A stretch of DNA of 64,000 bases, from NCBI RefSeq assembly GCF_014647215.1, contig NZ_BMOT01000001.1, forward strand, positions 620,001 through 684,000, given 5' to 3'. Below the pieces are notes generated by a model. It worked only from the letters and a program-made list of their open reading frames with translations, made no database searches and had not been told where the DNA came from. The stretch comes from Shewanella aestuarii (lineage in GTDB: Bacteria > Pseudomonadota > Gammaproteobacteria > Enterobacterales > Shewanellaceae). The translations under genes were made by a program, and so were the position numbers. Each line of letters starts with the position of its first letter. The first letter of the stretch is position 1. Positions 49,683 through 59,829 of this stretch are shown piece after piece.

Positions 49683-50147
49683 ATGAACACCTTAACTGCC
49701 GGTGATATTGCCCCTACTTTCACTTTACAGAATCAATTTGATGAAGCGATTTCATTACAAGACTGTTTAAAAAAAGGACCTGTGTTGGTTTACTTTTATC
49801 CTAAAGCTTCGACTCCTGGCTGCACTGTGCAAGCACAAGGTTTACGTGATATTAAAGATGCCTTAGATGGACTAAATGTCACTGTATTAGGCATTAGTCC
49901 AGATCCTGTAGCCAAACTTCAGCGCTTTTCTGATAAGCAGGAATTAAACTTCCATTTACTCAGTGATGAAGACCATGCCATTGCCGATGCTTTTGGTGTT
50001 TGGGGCGAAAAGAAATTTATGGGTAAAATCTATGATGGTATTCATCGTTTAAGTTTTATCGTAGGCACAGATGGTAAAATCAGCCATTTCATCAATAAGT
50101 TCAAAACTAAAGATCATCACGAAGTGGTGCTTAATTTGCTGAAATAA
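49683..50147 (+). CDS. bcp: thiol peroxidase Bcp (peroxiredoxin Q)
   Basis: A 154-residue peroxiredoxin reducing hydroperoxides with thioredoxin. The ATG at 49683 is preferred: TAAGGA abuts an ATG at 49677 but sits 6 bases before 49683. The peroxidatic Cys is in KASTPGCTVQAQ (about residue 44). In E. coli Bcp the resolving Cys is five residues later (CTVQAC), but here that position is Gln, so the enzyme is of the 1-Cys type or uses another Cys. Confidence 0.94.
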   Translation: MNTLTAGDIAPTFTLQNQFDEAISLQDCLKKGPVLVYFYPKASTPGCTVQAQGLRDIKDALDGLNVTVLGISPDPVAKLQRFSDKQELNFHLLSDEDHAIADAFGVWGEKKFMGKIYDGIHRLSFIVGTDGKISHFINKFKTKDHHEVVLNLLK

Positions 50148-50160
50148 TTGTCCTGCAATA

Positions 50161-50192
50161 AAAAATGGCTTAGTTTTCACTAAGCCATTTTT
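50161..50192. terminator. bidirectional terminator between bcp and the antiporter gene
   Basis: AAAAATGGCTTAG (50161-50173) pairs perfectly with CTAAGCCATTTTT (50180-50192) around a 6-base loop, between convergent genes. Confidence 0.9.
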
Positions 50193-50222
50193 GTTTAAGC
50201 AAGTTTGTAAATCAAACTAAGA

Positions 50223-52373
50223 TTATTGCTTATCGGATTTTACAGTGGCATCGCCTGTATCAGGTTCTTCAGGCTCAAGATCTGCAACCACTTGTTCACT
50301 TTGTTGCGCTAATTTGGCTTTTATTGCTTCAGCTTCTTTTTCAACTCTCGCTTCCTCAATCAAAGCAGCCTGCTCTTCTTCAAGCAATCTAAGTTTTTCA
50401 TCCGCTTCAAATTTTGCCAACTCTTCTTCTTTACGGCGTGCTTTTTCAATAGCTCTTTGCTCAGCCTCTTCCGCTTCACGTATCGCTCTGGCTTCTGCTG
50501 CTGCTTTAGCTTCTTCTTCAGCTTTAATTTTAGCTAAACGAGCTGCTTCTTCATCTAGCTCACGCTGAATAATGGCTTGTTCCTGAGCTTCTTGAGGTAA
50601 TAAACTGATTAACTCAATACCCACAGGCAACTTTTCGGTTTCGCCTGTGATGATTTTTAGCTTAGCTTCTTTAGTGATATACACTAATGGCATTGCCGTT
50701 TCACCATAACGTTGGCGGAACTTTTCATAGCTGAAGTTTTCTGTAATGTTAGTCACTTTCAACACAGCGCCTTTTGCCATCAAGCTAGCAATTTTGGCAT
50801 AACTGATACTTTCACCAAACAAGCATAAGCGCTTTAAATAAGACTCTGACAACTGATGTCTTCCGCTACCCACGTTGGCTTCATTATTGTTTAAGCCGAA
50901 TACCTTTTCAGTGCCATATAAGTCTTGGAAATGGAAACTCACTAAAGGGTTTAACTGGCGGTATGGAGACATGACTAACACACGGCCAATGCCACTTAAA
51001 TCCATATAGTTTGCAGCATGTTCTGATGCAGGATTACCGAAATATACAGGTATGTTTTCCATACGTGCTTGACGAATACTATCCCAGTTACTGTCTGCCA
51101 AAATAACCTTAATGTTTTTAGCCAGTAATTGTGAAGCCAATTCCCGCGAAAACTTCGACGCGCCAAAGATAAGTAAACCTTGATTTGAACCTTCTTTAAC
51201 ACCTAAAAATTTAGCCCATGGTCCTGCGGTTAAACTTTGAATAACCACTGTGCCAATAATAATAAAGAACACTAACGGCACGATGGAGCTAGCACCATGG
51301 ACACCTAACTCTTCAAGTTTAATCGCAAATAATGAAGAAATTGCCGCGGCGACAATCCCTCGAGGAGCGACCCAACTAAGGAACCACTTGTCCTTTGAGG
51401 TCAAACTTGTTCCTAGTGCCGACGTCCAAATACTGAGTGGACGAGCGATGAACATGACCACAAATAGTACACCAAAAGCACCTATGCCTAGCCCAAGCAT
51501 AGCGTTAGAATCTAGACGTGCAGCAAGTAAAATAAATAGTGCTGAAATGAGAAGAACGGTAAGGGTTTCTTTAAATTCGAGGATATCGGCGATGTCTACA
51601 CCACGCATGTTAGCAAGCCAAATACCCATTACGGTAACAGTTAATAATCCTGATTCATGTTGTAATAGGTTAGAGCCAACAAATACCCCCAACATTATCG
51701 TTAACACCGCAGTGTTACGCAGATAATGCGGGAAGACGTTATTTCTTAGTGCTACACCAATAAAATAACCTGCTGCGGCACCAATGCCAAAACCAATCAC
51801 TAACGTGAGGCCTAATGCATAAAGTACGTGTGTGGTTGGGTCTGCTGTAACAGCAACATATTCGTAAACTAAAACCGCAAACAATGCACCAATGGGATCA
51901 ATAACAATACCTTCCCAACGTAAAATACTCGCCAGTTTAGCTTTAGGCTGAACCGTACGAAGCATAGGTACAATTACCGTCGGTCCAGTGACGACGACTA
52001 ATGCGCCAAATAGAAATGCCACAGGCCAATCAAATCCCATTAGATAATGTGCAGCAGGTGTTATACATCCCCAAGTAATGACAGCACCTATAGTCACCAG
52101 ATTTGTCACCATGCGGCTATGATCTTTAATCTCTTTGAAATTGAGTGTCAACGCCCCCTCAAAAAGAATGACTGCTACACCCAATGAAATGATAGGAAAC
52201 AATAAATCACCAAAAATTTCATCTGGGTTAAGAATATTCAATCCAGGTCCGAGTAACAATCCACATAGCAGCAACGGTAAAATGGCAGGTAATCTAAATT
52301 TCCACCCTGCCCATTGACACAAAAGCGATAGCACACCAATTAACGCCAGCATGCCTGTGATGTGTTCAACCAT
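50223..52373 (-). CDS. CPA1-type cation/proton antiporter with RCK-like domain and charged C-terminal tail
   Basis: A 716-residue protein. The ATG at 52373 is chosen: AAGGA lies 7 bases before it, while the ATG at 52379 nearly abuts that site. Residues 1-390 form about twelve helices of a sodium/proton exchanger (GPTVIVPMLRTV, the Asp of WEGIVIDPIGALFAVLVYE). Residues 395-510 look like an RCK/TrkA-N Rossmann domain (LLIFGASKFSRELASQLLAKN). The last 120 or so residues are a highly charged Glu/Ala/Arg/Lys helix like TolA. The ion specificity is not visible. Confidence 0.88.
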   Translation of the reverse strand: MVEHITGMLALIGVLSLLCQWAGWKFRLPAILPLLLCGLLLGPGLNILNPDEIFGDLLFPIISLGVAVILFEGALTLNFKEIKDHSRMVTNLVTIGAVITWGCITPAAHYLMGFDWPVAFLFGALVVVTGPTVIVPMLRTVQPKAKLASILRWEGIVIDPIGALFAVLVYEYVAVTADPTTHVLYALGLTLVIGFGIGAAAGYFIGVALRNNVFPHYLRNTAVLTIMLGVFVGSNLLQHESGLLTVTVMGIWLANMRGVDIADILEFKETLTVLLISALFILLAARLDSNAMLGLGIGAFGVLFVVMFIARPLSIWTSALGTSLTSKDKWFLSWVAPRGIVAAAISSLFAIKLEELGVHGASSIVPLVFFIIIGTVVIQSLTAGPWAKFLGVKEGSNQGLLIFGASKFSRELASQLLAKNIKVILADSNWDSIRQARMENIPVYFGNPASEHAANYMDLSGIGRVLVMSPYRQLNPLVSFHFQDLYGTEKVFGLNNNEANVGSGRHQLSESYLKRLCLFGESISYAKIASLMAKGAVLKVTNITENFSYEKFRQRYGETAMPLVYITKEAKLKIITGETEKLPVGIELISLLPQEAQEQAIIQRELDEEAARLAKIKAEEEAKAAAEARAIREAEEAEQRAIEKARRKEEELAKFEADEKLRLLEEEQAALIEEARVEKEAEAIKAKLAQQSEQVVADLEPEEPDTGDATVKSDKQ

Positions 52374-52756
52374 ATTCATTTCCTTTTTGTATTTTCAACG
52401 TTAATTATCAACGCCAAATCATCTTTGCTCTTAATACAGCTTAAATCTGTTTCTGCCAAATCATCATGACAATGAAACCCACATAAATCTATCAAGCTGC
52501 TAGTCTAATCGATAAACACTTAATGTCGTAACATGAAAAAGGCTTAGTTTATCGTTAAACATCCAATATCTAAAAATACTTAAAGCATTGATATTAAACA
52601 ACTAAACGTCAAATTTAGTCAATTAAAATGTCCGCTGAAATTTGTGCATATAGAATACTAATTTCACAGCCGGATCAAGCTGTATTTTTTAACTAATCGC
52701 TGATTATATTTCATTGAAATTAAAGCAGCAAATTACTGATAGATAACATTTAAAAT
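52374..52756. other. AT-rich intergenic region upstream of the antiporter gene
   Basis: The first part holds the antiporter ribosome binding site and presumably its promoter. No ORF or named motif is seen in the rest. Confidence 0.4.
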
Positions 52757-52784
52757 AAAAAAGCCTAAGAGGCATCTTAGGCTT
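52757..52784 (-). terminator. terminator of the prp operon
   Basis: AAGCCTAAGA (52761-52770) pairs with TCTTAGGCTT (52775-52784) around GGCA. On the minus strand it is followed by six T, 37 bases past the prpF stop. Confidence 0.88.
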
Positions 52785-52820
52785 AATAATAATGTTCAAA
52801 TTATAAACACGATATGGTTA

Positions 52821-53993
52821 TCAATCTTGCGGAACGCGGACCTTACCTTCCATTAAGACTCTAGCACTGCGGCTCATTACAGCTTTAGTGACTCGCCAAC
52901 TACCTTGTAACATTTTAGCTTCAGCGCCGACACGTAAAGTACCTGATGGGTGACCAAACACAACAGATTGACGTTCTACGCCACCAGCGGCAAGATTAAC
53001 CAAAGTACCTGGAATTGCTGCCGCTGTGCCGATTGCTACCGCCGCGGTTCCCATCATTGCATGGTGAAGTTTACCCATTGATAGTGCCCTAACTGATAAA
53101 TCAATTTCTGAAGCAATAATTGCTTTACCACTAGCACTAACATAATCTGCGGCCGGCGCTACAAAGGCGATTTTTGGGGTATGCTGACGGACTTTGGCTT
53201 GTTCTAAATCTGTAATTAAGCCCATTTTTAGCGCACCATAAGCGCGGATCGTTTCAAAGCGAGCCAAAGCAGTATCATCATTGTTAATCGCGTCTTGTAA
53301 CTCTACGCCGGAGTAACCGATATCAGCAGCATTTAAAAATATCGTTGGGATACCCGCATTAATCATAGTTACAGTAAATTTACCTATGTTAGGTACGTCT
53401 AATTCATCAACTACATTTCCACTTGGAAACATCGCCCCCTCACCGTCAGCGGGATCCATAAATTCAACTTGCACTTCTGCGGCAGGAAAAGTCACGCCAT
53501 CTAATTCAAAATCGCCAGTTTCCTGTACCTCGCCATCAGTCATTGGTACATGGGCAATAATGGTTTTTTTAATATTGGCTTGCCAAATTCGTACCACGGT
53601 AACACCGTTAGCCACGACTCGACTTGGATCTATTAACCCATTGCTGATTGCAAATGAGCCCACAGCTGCAGTTAAATTGCCACAATTACCACTCCAATCG
53701 ATAAAAGGTTTATCAATAGCGACCTGACCAAACAAATAGTCTACGTCATGATCGGCTTGACTGCTTTTAGATAACAACACTGTCTTACTGGTGCTGGATG
53801 TTGCTCCGCCCATTCCATCGGTGTGTTTGCCATACGGATCTGGGCTACCAATTACGCGTACTAATAATTTATCGCGTGCAGGCCCGGGGGTTTGTGCTGC
53901 TAAGGGTAAATCAGTGACATTAAAAAACACCCCTTTGCTGGTACCACCGCGCATATAAGTCGCAGGAATTTTTAACTGTGGTTTAAAGGTCAT
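52821..53993 (-). CDS. prpF: 2-methylaconitate cis-trans isomerase
   Basis: A 390-residue PrpF. It has ATYMRGGTSKGVFF near the N-terminus, IGSPDPYGKHTDGMGGATSSTSKTV and the Cys-containing SGNCGNLTAAVG, all typical of the family. PrpF interconverts methylaconitate isomers so that the AcnD product can be used by aconitase. Last gene of the operon, 87 bases after acnD. Confidence 0.95.
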   Translation of the reverse strand: MTFKPQLKIPATYMRGGTSKGVFFNVTDLPLAAQTPGPARDKLLVRVIGSPDPYGKHTDGMGGATSSTSKTVLLSKSSQADHDVDYLFGQVAIDKPFIDWSGNCGNLTAAVGSFAISNGLIDPSRVVANGVTVVRIWQANIKKTIIAHVPMTDGEVQETGDFELDGVTFPAAEVQVEFMDPADGEGAMFPSGNVVDELDVPNIGKFTVTMINAGIPTIFLNAADIGYSGVELQDAINNDDTALARFETIRAYGALKMGLITDLEQAKVRQHTPKIAFVAPAADYVSASGKAIIASEIDLSVRALSMGKLHHAMMGTAAVAIGTAAAIPGTLVNLAAGGVERQSVVFGHPSGTLRVGAEAKMLQGSWRVTKAVMSRSARVLMEGKVRVPQD

Positions 53994-54080
53994 GGTCTGT
54001 CCTTAAAGCTATTACTTAAAAAAGGCGACGTTGGATAATCCATACATCGCCTATTTGCTAAATAATTGTATCGGGATAAA

Positions 54081-56675
54081 TTACTTAGTCGCACTAGACT
54101 CTAAAAAGTCCTGCGCAAAACGCTGTAATACACCACCCGCTTCATAAATAGAGACTTCTTCGGCGGTATCTAAGCGGCATTTGACTGCAACATTCACTTG
54201 TTCACCATTTGCTCTGTGGATAATAAGTGTCAGTTGAGCACCTGGAATGCGATCACCAATCACATCAAAGGTTTCTGTACCGTCAATGGCATAAGTATGA
54301 CGATTTTCTCCTTTGATAAATTCAAGCGGCAATACGCCCATACCCACTAAGTTAGTACGATGAATACGTTCAAAGCCTTCAGCAACAATCACTTCAACCC
54401 CGGCAAGACGCACACCTTTTGCAGCCCAATCACGTGAGGAACCTTGACCGTAGTCGGCTCCAGCAATAATGATTAACGGCTGTTTACGCTCCATGTAAGT
54501 TTCAATCGCTTCCCACATGCGACTAACTTTACCCTCAGGTTGAATTCGCGCTAATGAGCCTTGCTTAACCTTGCCATCTTCTTTCACCATTTCGTTAAAC
54601 AATTTTGGGTTAGCAAATGTCGCGCGCTGTGCAGTCAAATGGTCGCCACGATGGGTTGCGTAAGAATTAAAATCTTCCTCAGGCAAGCCCATTTTGTCTA
54701 AATAAGCCCCTGCAGCACTGTCTAACATGATTGCATTCGATGGCGACAAATGATCTGTGGTAATGTTGTCTCCGAGTACCGCTAATGGACGCATACCTTT
54801 CATAGTACGTTCCCCAGCTAATGCGCCTTCCCAATAGGGTGGGCGACGAATATAAGTGCTTTGTGGTCGCCAATCGTATTGCGGGTTGATGTGTGAACCG
54901 TATTCAACTTTAATATCAAACATGGGGTTATACACTTGTCTAAACTGCTCAGGCTTTACACTACTGGCAACAATGGCGTTAATTTCTTCATCCGTTGGCC
55001 AAATATCTTTAAGGCGAACTTCATTGCCTTGTTGATCTAAGCCTAAAACATCTTTTTCGATATCAAAACGAATCGTTCCCGCTATAGCATAAGCCACAAC
55101 TAAAGGTGGTGATGCTAAAAACGCTTGATTGGCATGGGGATGAATACGGCCGTCAAAGTTGCGGTTACCGGATAATACCGCGGTGGTGTAGAGTTTTCGC
55201 TCGAGCACTTCTTGCTGAATAACAGGATCAAGTGCGCCACTCATTCCATTACAAGTGGTACAAGCAAACGCAACGATACCAAAGCCAAGCTGTTCAAGTT
55301 CAGGCAGCAAATTTGCCTGCTCTAAATACATTTGTACGGCTTTAGACCCTGGGGCTAAAGATGATTTTACCCAAGATTTTCGTAATAAGCCTTTAGCATT
55401 AGCATTACGCGCAATTAAACCTGCAGCTATCATATTGCGGGGGTTACTGGTGTTAGTACAGCTAGTAATCGCAGCAATAATCACCGCGCCATCAGGAATT
55501 TTACCGGGTTCATTTTCGACAACACCACTGATCCCTCTAGCGGCTAATTCAGAGGTTGGTACTCTGCTATGGGGATTCGACGGGCCTGCAATATTACGGG
55601 TCACACTCGATAAATCAAAGCGTAATACGCGATCATATTGCGCATCTTTAAGGCTATCCGACCACAAACCTGTGGTTTTAGCGTAATTTTCAACTAGGGC
55701 GACTTGTTCATCTTCACGACCCGTTAAGCGTAAATAATCAATCGTTTGCTCATCTATCGAGAACATGGCCGCTGTGGCGCCATATTCTGGCGTCATGTTC
55801 GATATTGTTGCACGATCGCCTAAAGTCAGGTGCTTAGTGCCTTCACCATAAAACTCTAGGTAGGATGAAACGACTTTTTCTGCACGTAAATATTCCGTTA
55901 ATGCCAATACGATATCGGTCGCGGTAATACCTGGGTGCGGTTTACCGACCACCTCAACACCAAATATGTCGGGTAGACGCATATATGAAGCACGGCCTAA
56001 CATTACGCTTTCTGCTTCTAAACCGCCGACGCCAATCGCAATAACACCAAGGGCATCCACCATTGGAGTATGGCTATCGGTCCCCACTAAGGTGTCTGGA
56101 AACGCTACACCATCTCGCGCTTGGATGACTGGCGACATACGCTCTAAGTTAATCTGATGCATGATGCCGTTACCAGGCGGGATCACATCCACGTTTTTAA
56201 AGGCCGTTTTCGTCCAGTTAATAAAGTGAAAACGATCATCATTACGGCGATCTTCAATAGCACGGTTTTTTGCAAATGCATCTTTTTCAAAGCCAGCATG
56301 TTCAACGGCTAAAGAGTGATCAACAATTAACTGTGTCGGCACAACTGGGTTTACTTTTGATGGGTCGCCACCTTTATCAGCGATGGCATCACGTAATCCA
56401 GCCAAGTCAACCAGCGCCGTTTGCCCAAGAATATCATGGCAAACCACCCGAGCTGGGAACCATGGAAAGTCGAGATCGCGTTTACGCTCGATAATCTGTT
56501 TTAATGAATCGGTTAATTGATCTGCAGGACAACGACGCACTAAGTTTTCTGCTAGCACTCTGGACGTATACGGTAATTTGGCATAGCTGCCAGGAGCAAT
56601 TGCTTCGACAGCTTCACGGGTATCAAAGTAATCTAAAGAGGTTCCAGCAAGGGATTTACGATATTGCTTATTCAT
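54081..56675 (-). CDS. acnD: Fe/S-dependent 2-methylcitrate dehydratase AcnD
   Basis: An 864-residue aconitase-family enzyme from the ATG at 56675 (GGA lies upstream; the frame continues 11 codons further without a better start). The iron-sulfur Cys occur in ITSCTNTSNP and ACTTCNG. Other marks: GTDSHTPMVDALGVIAIGVGGLEAE and GADYGQGSSRDWAAKG. It dehydrates 2-methylcitrate in place of PrpD, and always needs PrpF, which follows. The neighbour genes rule out a TCA-cycle AcnA. Confidence 0.96.
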   Translation of the reverse strand: MNKQYRKSLAGTSLDYFDTREAVEAIAPGSYAKLPYTSRVLAENLVRRCPADQLTDSLKQIIERKRDLDFPWFPARVVCHDILGQTALVDLAGLRDAIADKGGDPSKVNPVVPTQLIVDHSLAVEHAGFEKDAFAKNRAIEDRRNDDRFHFINWTKTAFKNVDVIPPGNGIMHQINLERMSPVIQARDGVAFPDTLVGTDSHTPMVDALGVIAIGVGGLEAESVMLGRASYMRLPDIFGVEVVGKPHPGITATDIVLALTEYLRAEKVVSSYLEFYGEGTKHLTLGDRATISNMTPEYGATAAMFSIDEQTIDYLRLTGREDEQVALVENYAKTTGLWSDSLKDAQYDRVLRFDLSSVTRNIAGPSNPHSRVPTSELAARGISGVVENEPGKIPDGAVIIAAITSCTNTSNPRNMIAAGLIARNANAKGLLRKSWVKSSLAPGSKAVQMYLEQANLLPELEQLGFGIVAFACTTCNGMSGALDPVIQQEVLERKLYTTAVLSGNRNFDGRIHPHANQAFLASPPLVVAYAIAGTIRFDIEKDVLGLDQQGNEVRLKDIWPTDEEINAIVASSVKPEQFRQVYNPMFDIKVEYGSHINPQYDWRPQSTYIRRPPYWEGALAGERTMKGMRPLAVLGDNITTDHLSPSNAIMLDSAAGAYLDKMGLPEEDFNSYATHRGDHLTAQRATFANPKLFNEMVKEDGKVKQGSLARIQPEGKVSRMWEAIETYMERKQPLIIIAGADYGQGSSRDWAAKGVRLAGVEVIVAEGFERIHRTNLVGMGVLPLEFIKGENRHTYAIDGTETFDVIGDRIPGAQLTLIIHRANGEQVNVAVKCRLDTAEEVSIYEAGGVLQRFAQDFLESSATK

Positions 56676-56748
56676 AACTTCATCCAAACCTTGTTTAACC
56701 AACAGCAAAGTGTGCTTGCTGTCGGTTTTGTAATTGGCTTTGTGTTAA

Positions 56749-57873
56749 TTAACGCTGATTAATTGGCATCACTTTACGTGGTTCGCTGCCAATGTAATCC
56801 GCACTTGGACGGATAATACGGTTATTTGAACGTTGCTCCATGACATGAGCGGCCCATCCAGTTAAGCGTGAACACACAAATATAGGCGTGAACAATTTAG
56901 TTGGAATGCCCATAAAATGATAAGCCGAAGCATGGAAAAAATCCGCATTACAAAAGAGTTTTTTGCTGTCCCACATGTATTCTTCACAAGCAACTGAAAT
57001 ATCATAAAGTGACGTATCACCATGTTCTTTGGCTAATTTTTCTGACCAAGCTTTAATGATCACATTGCGAGGATCAGATTCACGGTAGATTGCATGGCCA
57101 AAGCCCATGATTTTTTCTTTACGTTCTAACATGCCAGCCATTTGTACCTTGGCATCCTCAGGCGATTTGAACTTTTGGATCATATCCATTGCCGCTTCAT
57201 TCGCACCACCGTGAAGTGGACCACGTAATGAACCAATCGCGCCAGTAATACATGAATACATATCAGACAGTGTTGAAGCACATACACGAGCGGTAAACGT
57301 TGAGGCGTTAAATTCATGTTCAGCATAAAGGATCAGTGAAACATCAATGACTCGACGGTGCTGTTCTGAAGGCGTTTCACCATTAAGCAGTTTAAGAAAA
57401 TGGCCTCCGAGAGAATCTTCATCTGTCACGCAATCAATTTCAACACCATCATGGCTGTAGCGATACCAAAAACACATAATGGCAGGAAAAGCAGCTAATA
57501 ATCGGTTAGCGGCTTGTTGTTGCTTTGAGAAATCGGTTTCAGGCTCAAGGTTACCTAAAAATGAGCAACCCGTTCGCATTACATCCATTGGATGCGCATC
57601 GGCAGGAATTAACTTAAGCACTTCTTTCAATGCTTGGGGTAAATCGCGCAGTGTTAATAACGTTGCCTTATAAGCCTGCAACTGTGCAGTATTGGGTAAT
57701 TCACCGTTAAACAGTAAATAAGCGACTTCTTCGAAGGTCGCATTGTCAGCTAAATCTTTTACATCGTATCCGCAATAAGTTAAACCTGAACCTGTTTTAC
57801 CTACTGTACATAACGCTGTTTCGCCTGCACTTTGGCCACGTAATCCTGCACCTGCTAATTTTTTATCTACCAT
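56749..57873 (-). CDS. prpC: 2-methylcitrate synthase
   Basis: A 374-residue citrate-synthase family enzyme joining propionyl-CoA and oxaloacetate. The ATG at 57873 has AGGAAG 6 bases upstream; the frame is open to an ATG at 57933 with a poor site. Active-site segments: GGANEAAMDM and GFGHAIYRESDPR (His) and, near the C-terminus, CSRLTGWAAHVMEQR. AGLRGQSAGETALCTVGKTGSGLTY matches PrpC N-termini. Second structural gene after prpB. Confidence 0.95.
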   Translation of the reverse strand: MVDKKLAGAGLRGQSAGETALCTVGKTGSGLTYCGYDVKDLADNATFEEVAYLLFNGELPNTAQLQAYKATLLTLRDLPQALKEVLKLIPADAHPMDVMRTGCSFLGNLEPETDFSKQQQAANRLLAAFPAIMCFWYRYSHDGVEIDCVTDEDSLGGHFLKLLNGETPSEQHRRVIDVSLILYAEHEFNASTFTARVCASTLSDMYSCITGAIGSLRGPLHGGANEAAMDMIQKFKSPEDAKVQMAGMLERKEKIMGFGHAIYRESDPRNVIIKAWSEKLAKEHGDTSLYDISVACEEYMWDSKKLFCNADFFHASAYHFMGIPTKLFTPIFVCSRLTGWAAHVMEQRSNNRIIRPSADYIGSEPRKVMPINQR

Positions 57874-58084
57874 GATCGTCTTCCTATTTTTTAAGGCCGC
57901 ATCTTTTTTATTGTCGGCTGTAGGGTTTGTCATCTCTCTGGCACATCAAGCTTGTAAACACATTGTTGTAGTCAGAGTTAATTGAAAACTGTTACTTTTT
58001 TTAGCCTTAACTCGGAATAACTGAGATGAACCAAACCATCAATTGGATTATTTATCTCAGTGATTAAACCGAATTATGTCGAAT

Positions 58085-58963
58085 TTATTTGTTTTTACCT
58101 TCGGCAAATAAACTATCTAATTTTTGCTCGTAATCGTGATAGCCAAGGTAATCGTACAAATCCATCCGCGTTTGCATCATATCCACCACAGCTTTTTGAT
58201 CGCCTTGTTCTAAAATCGAGGTATAAACCGTTTCAGCCGCTTTGTTCATCGCACGGAATGCACTCAGTGGATACAACACCATCGCAGCGCCCCACTCACC
58301 TAATTGTTGTTTATTCCACAATTCTGTTTGGCCAAATTCAGTAATATTAGCCAAAATTGGCACATTGAGTGCTGCAGCGAAAGCACGATAATGCGCTTCG
58401 GTTTTCACCGCCTCAGCAAAAATGCCATCAGCACCAGCAGCAACATAGGCTTTAGCACGTTCAATTGCGGCTTCTAAGCCTTCTTGTGCAAATGAATCTG
58501 TACGCGCCATAATAAAAAAATCAGGATCGGTACGGGCATCAACAGCCGCTTTGATACGATCAACCATTTCTTCTACAGACACGATCTCTTTATTAGGGCG
58601 ATGACCGCAACGTTTTTGTGCCACTTGATCTTCCATGTGCACAGCTGCAGCACCGGCTTTTTCCATATCGCGAATCGTTTTGGCAATATTAAATGCTCCG
58701 CCCCAACCTGTGTCGATATCCACTAACAAAGGTAAATCACAAGCTGAGGTAATACGCTGAACATCCACTAACACATCATTTAACGAAGTCATGCCAAGAT
58801 CTGGCAAACCATATGAGGCGTTTGCGACACCACCACCTGACAAATAAATGGCTTGATGGCCAATTTGTTTTGCCATCATTGCTGAGTAAGCATTGATAGT
58901 ACCGACGATTTGCAATGGTTTATTAGCCATTAGTGCTTGGCGAAATTTTTTACCTGCGCTCAT
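58085..58963 (-). CDS. prpB: methylisocitrate lyase
   Basis: A 292-residue enzyme of the isocitrate lyase/PEP mutase superfamily, splitting 2-methylisocitrate into succinate and pyruvate. The ATG at 58963 follows AAGGA by 7 bases. The catalytic KRCGHR motif is present, with [18 protein letters not shown] and [17 protein letters not shown]. Length agrees with the E. coli enzyme (296). First structural gene of the operon, 58 bases after the GntR gene. Confidence 0.97.
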   Translation of the reverse strand: MSAGKKFRQALMANKPLQIVGTINAYSAMMAKQIGHQAIYLSGGGVANASYGLPDLGMTSLNDVLVDVQRITSACDLPLLVDIDTGWGGAFNIAKTIRDMEKAGAAAVHMEDQVAQKRCGHRPNKEIVSVEEMVDRIKAAVDARTDPDFFIMARTDSFAQEGLEAAIERAKAYVAAGADGIFAEAVKTEAHYRAFAAALNVPILANITEFGQTELWNKQQLGEWGAAMVLYPLSAFRAMNKAAETVYTSILEQGDQKAVVDMMQTRMDLYDYLGYHDYEQKLDSLFAEGKNK

Positions 58964-59021
58964 ATTCTTTCCTTGTGTTAACAATGTTCAATTGATTATC
59001 GGTCATCAAATTTCTCGATGA

Positions 59022-59678
59022 CTAACTTAACTTGGCTTCAATACTATTTTTTGAATACATAATATGGCGACGCATTAGCATTTCGGCTAATTCTGCATCA
59101 CGATTAGCAATGGCTTTTACGATATGTTTATGCTCATCATAGGCGGTGGTGACTCTAGGTCCTGCCATACCAAGCTGCACTCTGTACATGCGCACTAAGT
59201 GATAAATGCCGTCGAATAACATACTGATTAAATGCTTATTTTTACTACCGAGTATGATTCGATAATGAAAATCGACATCACCCGCTTCTTGGTAATAAGA
59301 CTGACCATCTTTGACTTCATCAAAATGGCGTTGGAGTAATCCCATCAAATCATCAATTTCTTCATGGGTCATATTCACAGCCGCTAGCCTTGCAGCCATA
59401 CCTTCTAATGACTCACGCACTTGATAAAGTTCTATCAAGCCTTGAGGACTCAGTGCCACCACTCTAGCCCCAACATTTGCCTTACGTTCGACTATGTGAC
59501 AAGCCTCTAGACGATTGATCGCTTCACGGATAATGGCGCGACTGACAGCATATTTTGTCGACAATTCGGTTTCACTGAGTTTTGAACCCGCAACAATTCT
59601 GCCTTCAACAATATCGTCTCTTAGCAAAATAAAGGTTTTATCTGCCGCGGTTACGGGCTTTTCATTGCCGAGGAGCAT
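59022..59678 (-). CDS. GntR family (FadR/FCD) regulator of the prp operon
   Basis: A 218-residue regulator from the ATG at 59678; a TTG frame extends it by 7 codons. The winged helix is at about residues 10-75 (LRDDIVEGRIVAGSKLSETELSTKYAVSRAIIREAINRLEA), and the FCD domain follows with the metal-binding DVDFHYRII, HKHIVKAI and a late MRRHI. It leads the prp operon. A GTCGAC palindrome occurs inside this gene at 59555-59564 and three more lie upstream. It resembles the regulator RegPrecise calls PrpQ, from memory; that name is not certain. Confidence 0.88.
   Translation of the reverse strand: MLLGNEKPVTAADKTFILLRDDIVEGRIVAGSKLSETELSTKYAVSRAIIREAINRLEACHIVERKANVGARVVALSPQGLIELYQVRESLEGMAARLAAVNMTHEEIDDLMGLLQRHFDEVKDGQSYYQEAGDVDFHYRIILGSKNKHLISMLFDGIYHLVRMYRVQLGMAGPRVTTAYDEHKHIVKAIANRDAELAEMLMRRHIMYSKNSIEAKLS
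59555..59564. promoter_or_regulatory. GTCGAC palindrome inside the GntR gene
   Basis: TTGTCGACAA is a perfect 10-bp palindrome identical to the core at 59757-59766, but lies within the coding sequence at the Glu-Leu-Ser-Thr-Lys codons, about 115 bases into the gene. Confidence 0.4.
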
Positions 59679-59704
59679 GCTTATCAACTCAATTAACAAT
59701 TAGT

Positions 59705-59714
59705 ATGTCGACAA
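59705..59714. promoter_or_regulatory. GTCGAC operator-like site 1
   Basis: ATGTCGACAA differs at one outer base from TTGTCGACAA. It lies 27 bases upstream of the GntR ATG, in the position of a repressor site. Confidence 0.6.
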
Positions 59715-59756
59715 TATAGCAGCATATGAGTAATAGACAACCCAAAAAACCACACA

Positions 59757-59766
59757 TTGTCGACAA
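59757..59766. promoter_or_regulatory. GTCGAC operator-like site 2 (perfect)
   Basis: TTGTCGACAA is a perfect palindrome lying between the GntR gene and lldE, 52 bases from site 1. Confidence 0.65.
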
Positions 59767-59829
59767 AAGTGTTTTTTAATTGCTAATTACGACTAATTGA
59801 TAAGGATATAGCGCCATATTGATTAAGTT

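Noticed and set aside
50245..50568. Ser/Ala-rich plus-strand frame of 107 codons
   Set aside because: It is the antisense of the antiporter's Glu/Ala-rich tail, which produces low-complexity open frames.
55255..55686. 143-codon plus-strand frame inside acnD
   Set aside because: Antisense shadow of a highly conserved enzyme gene.
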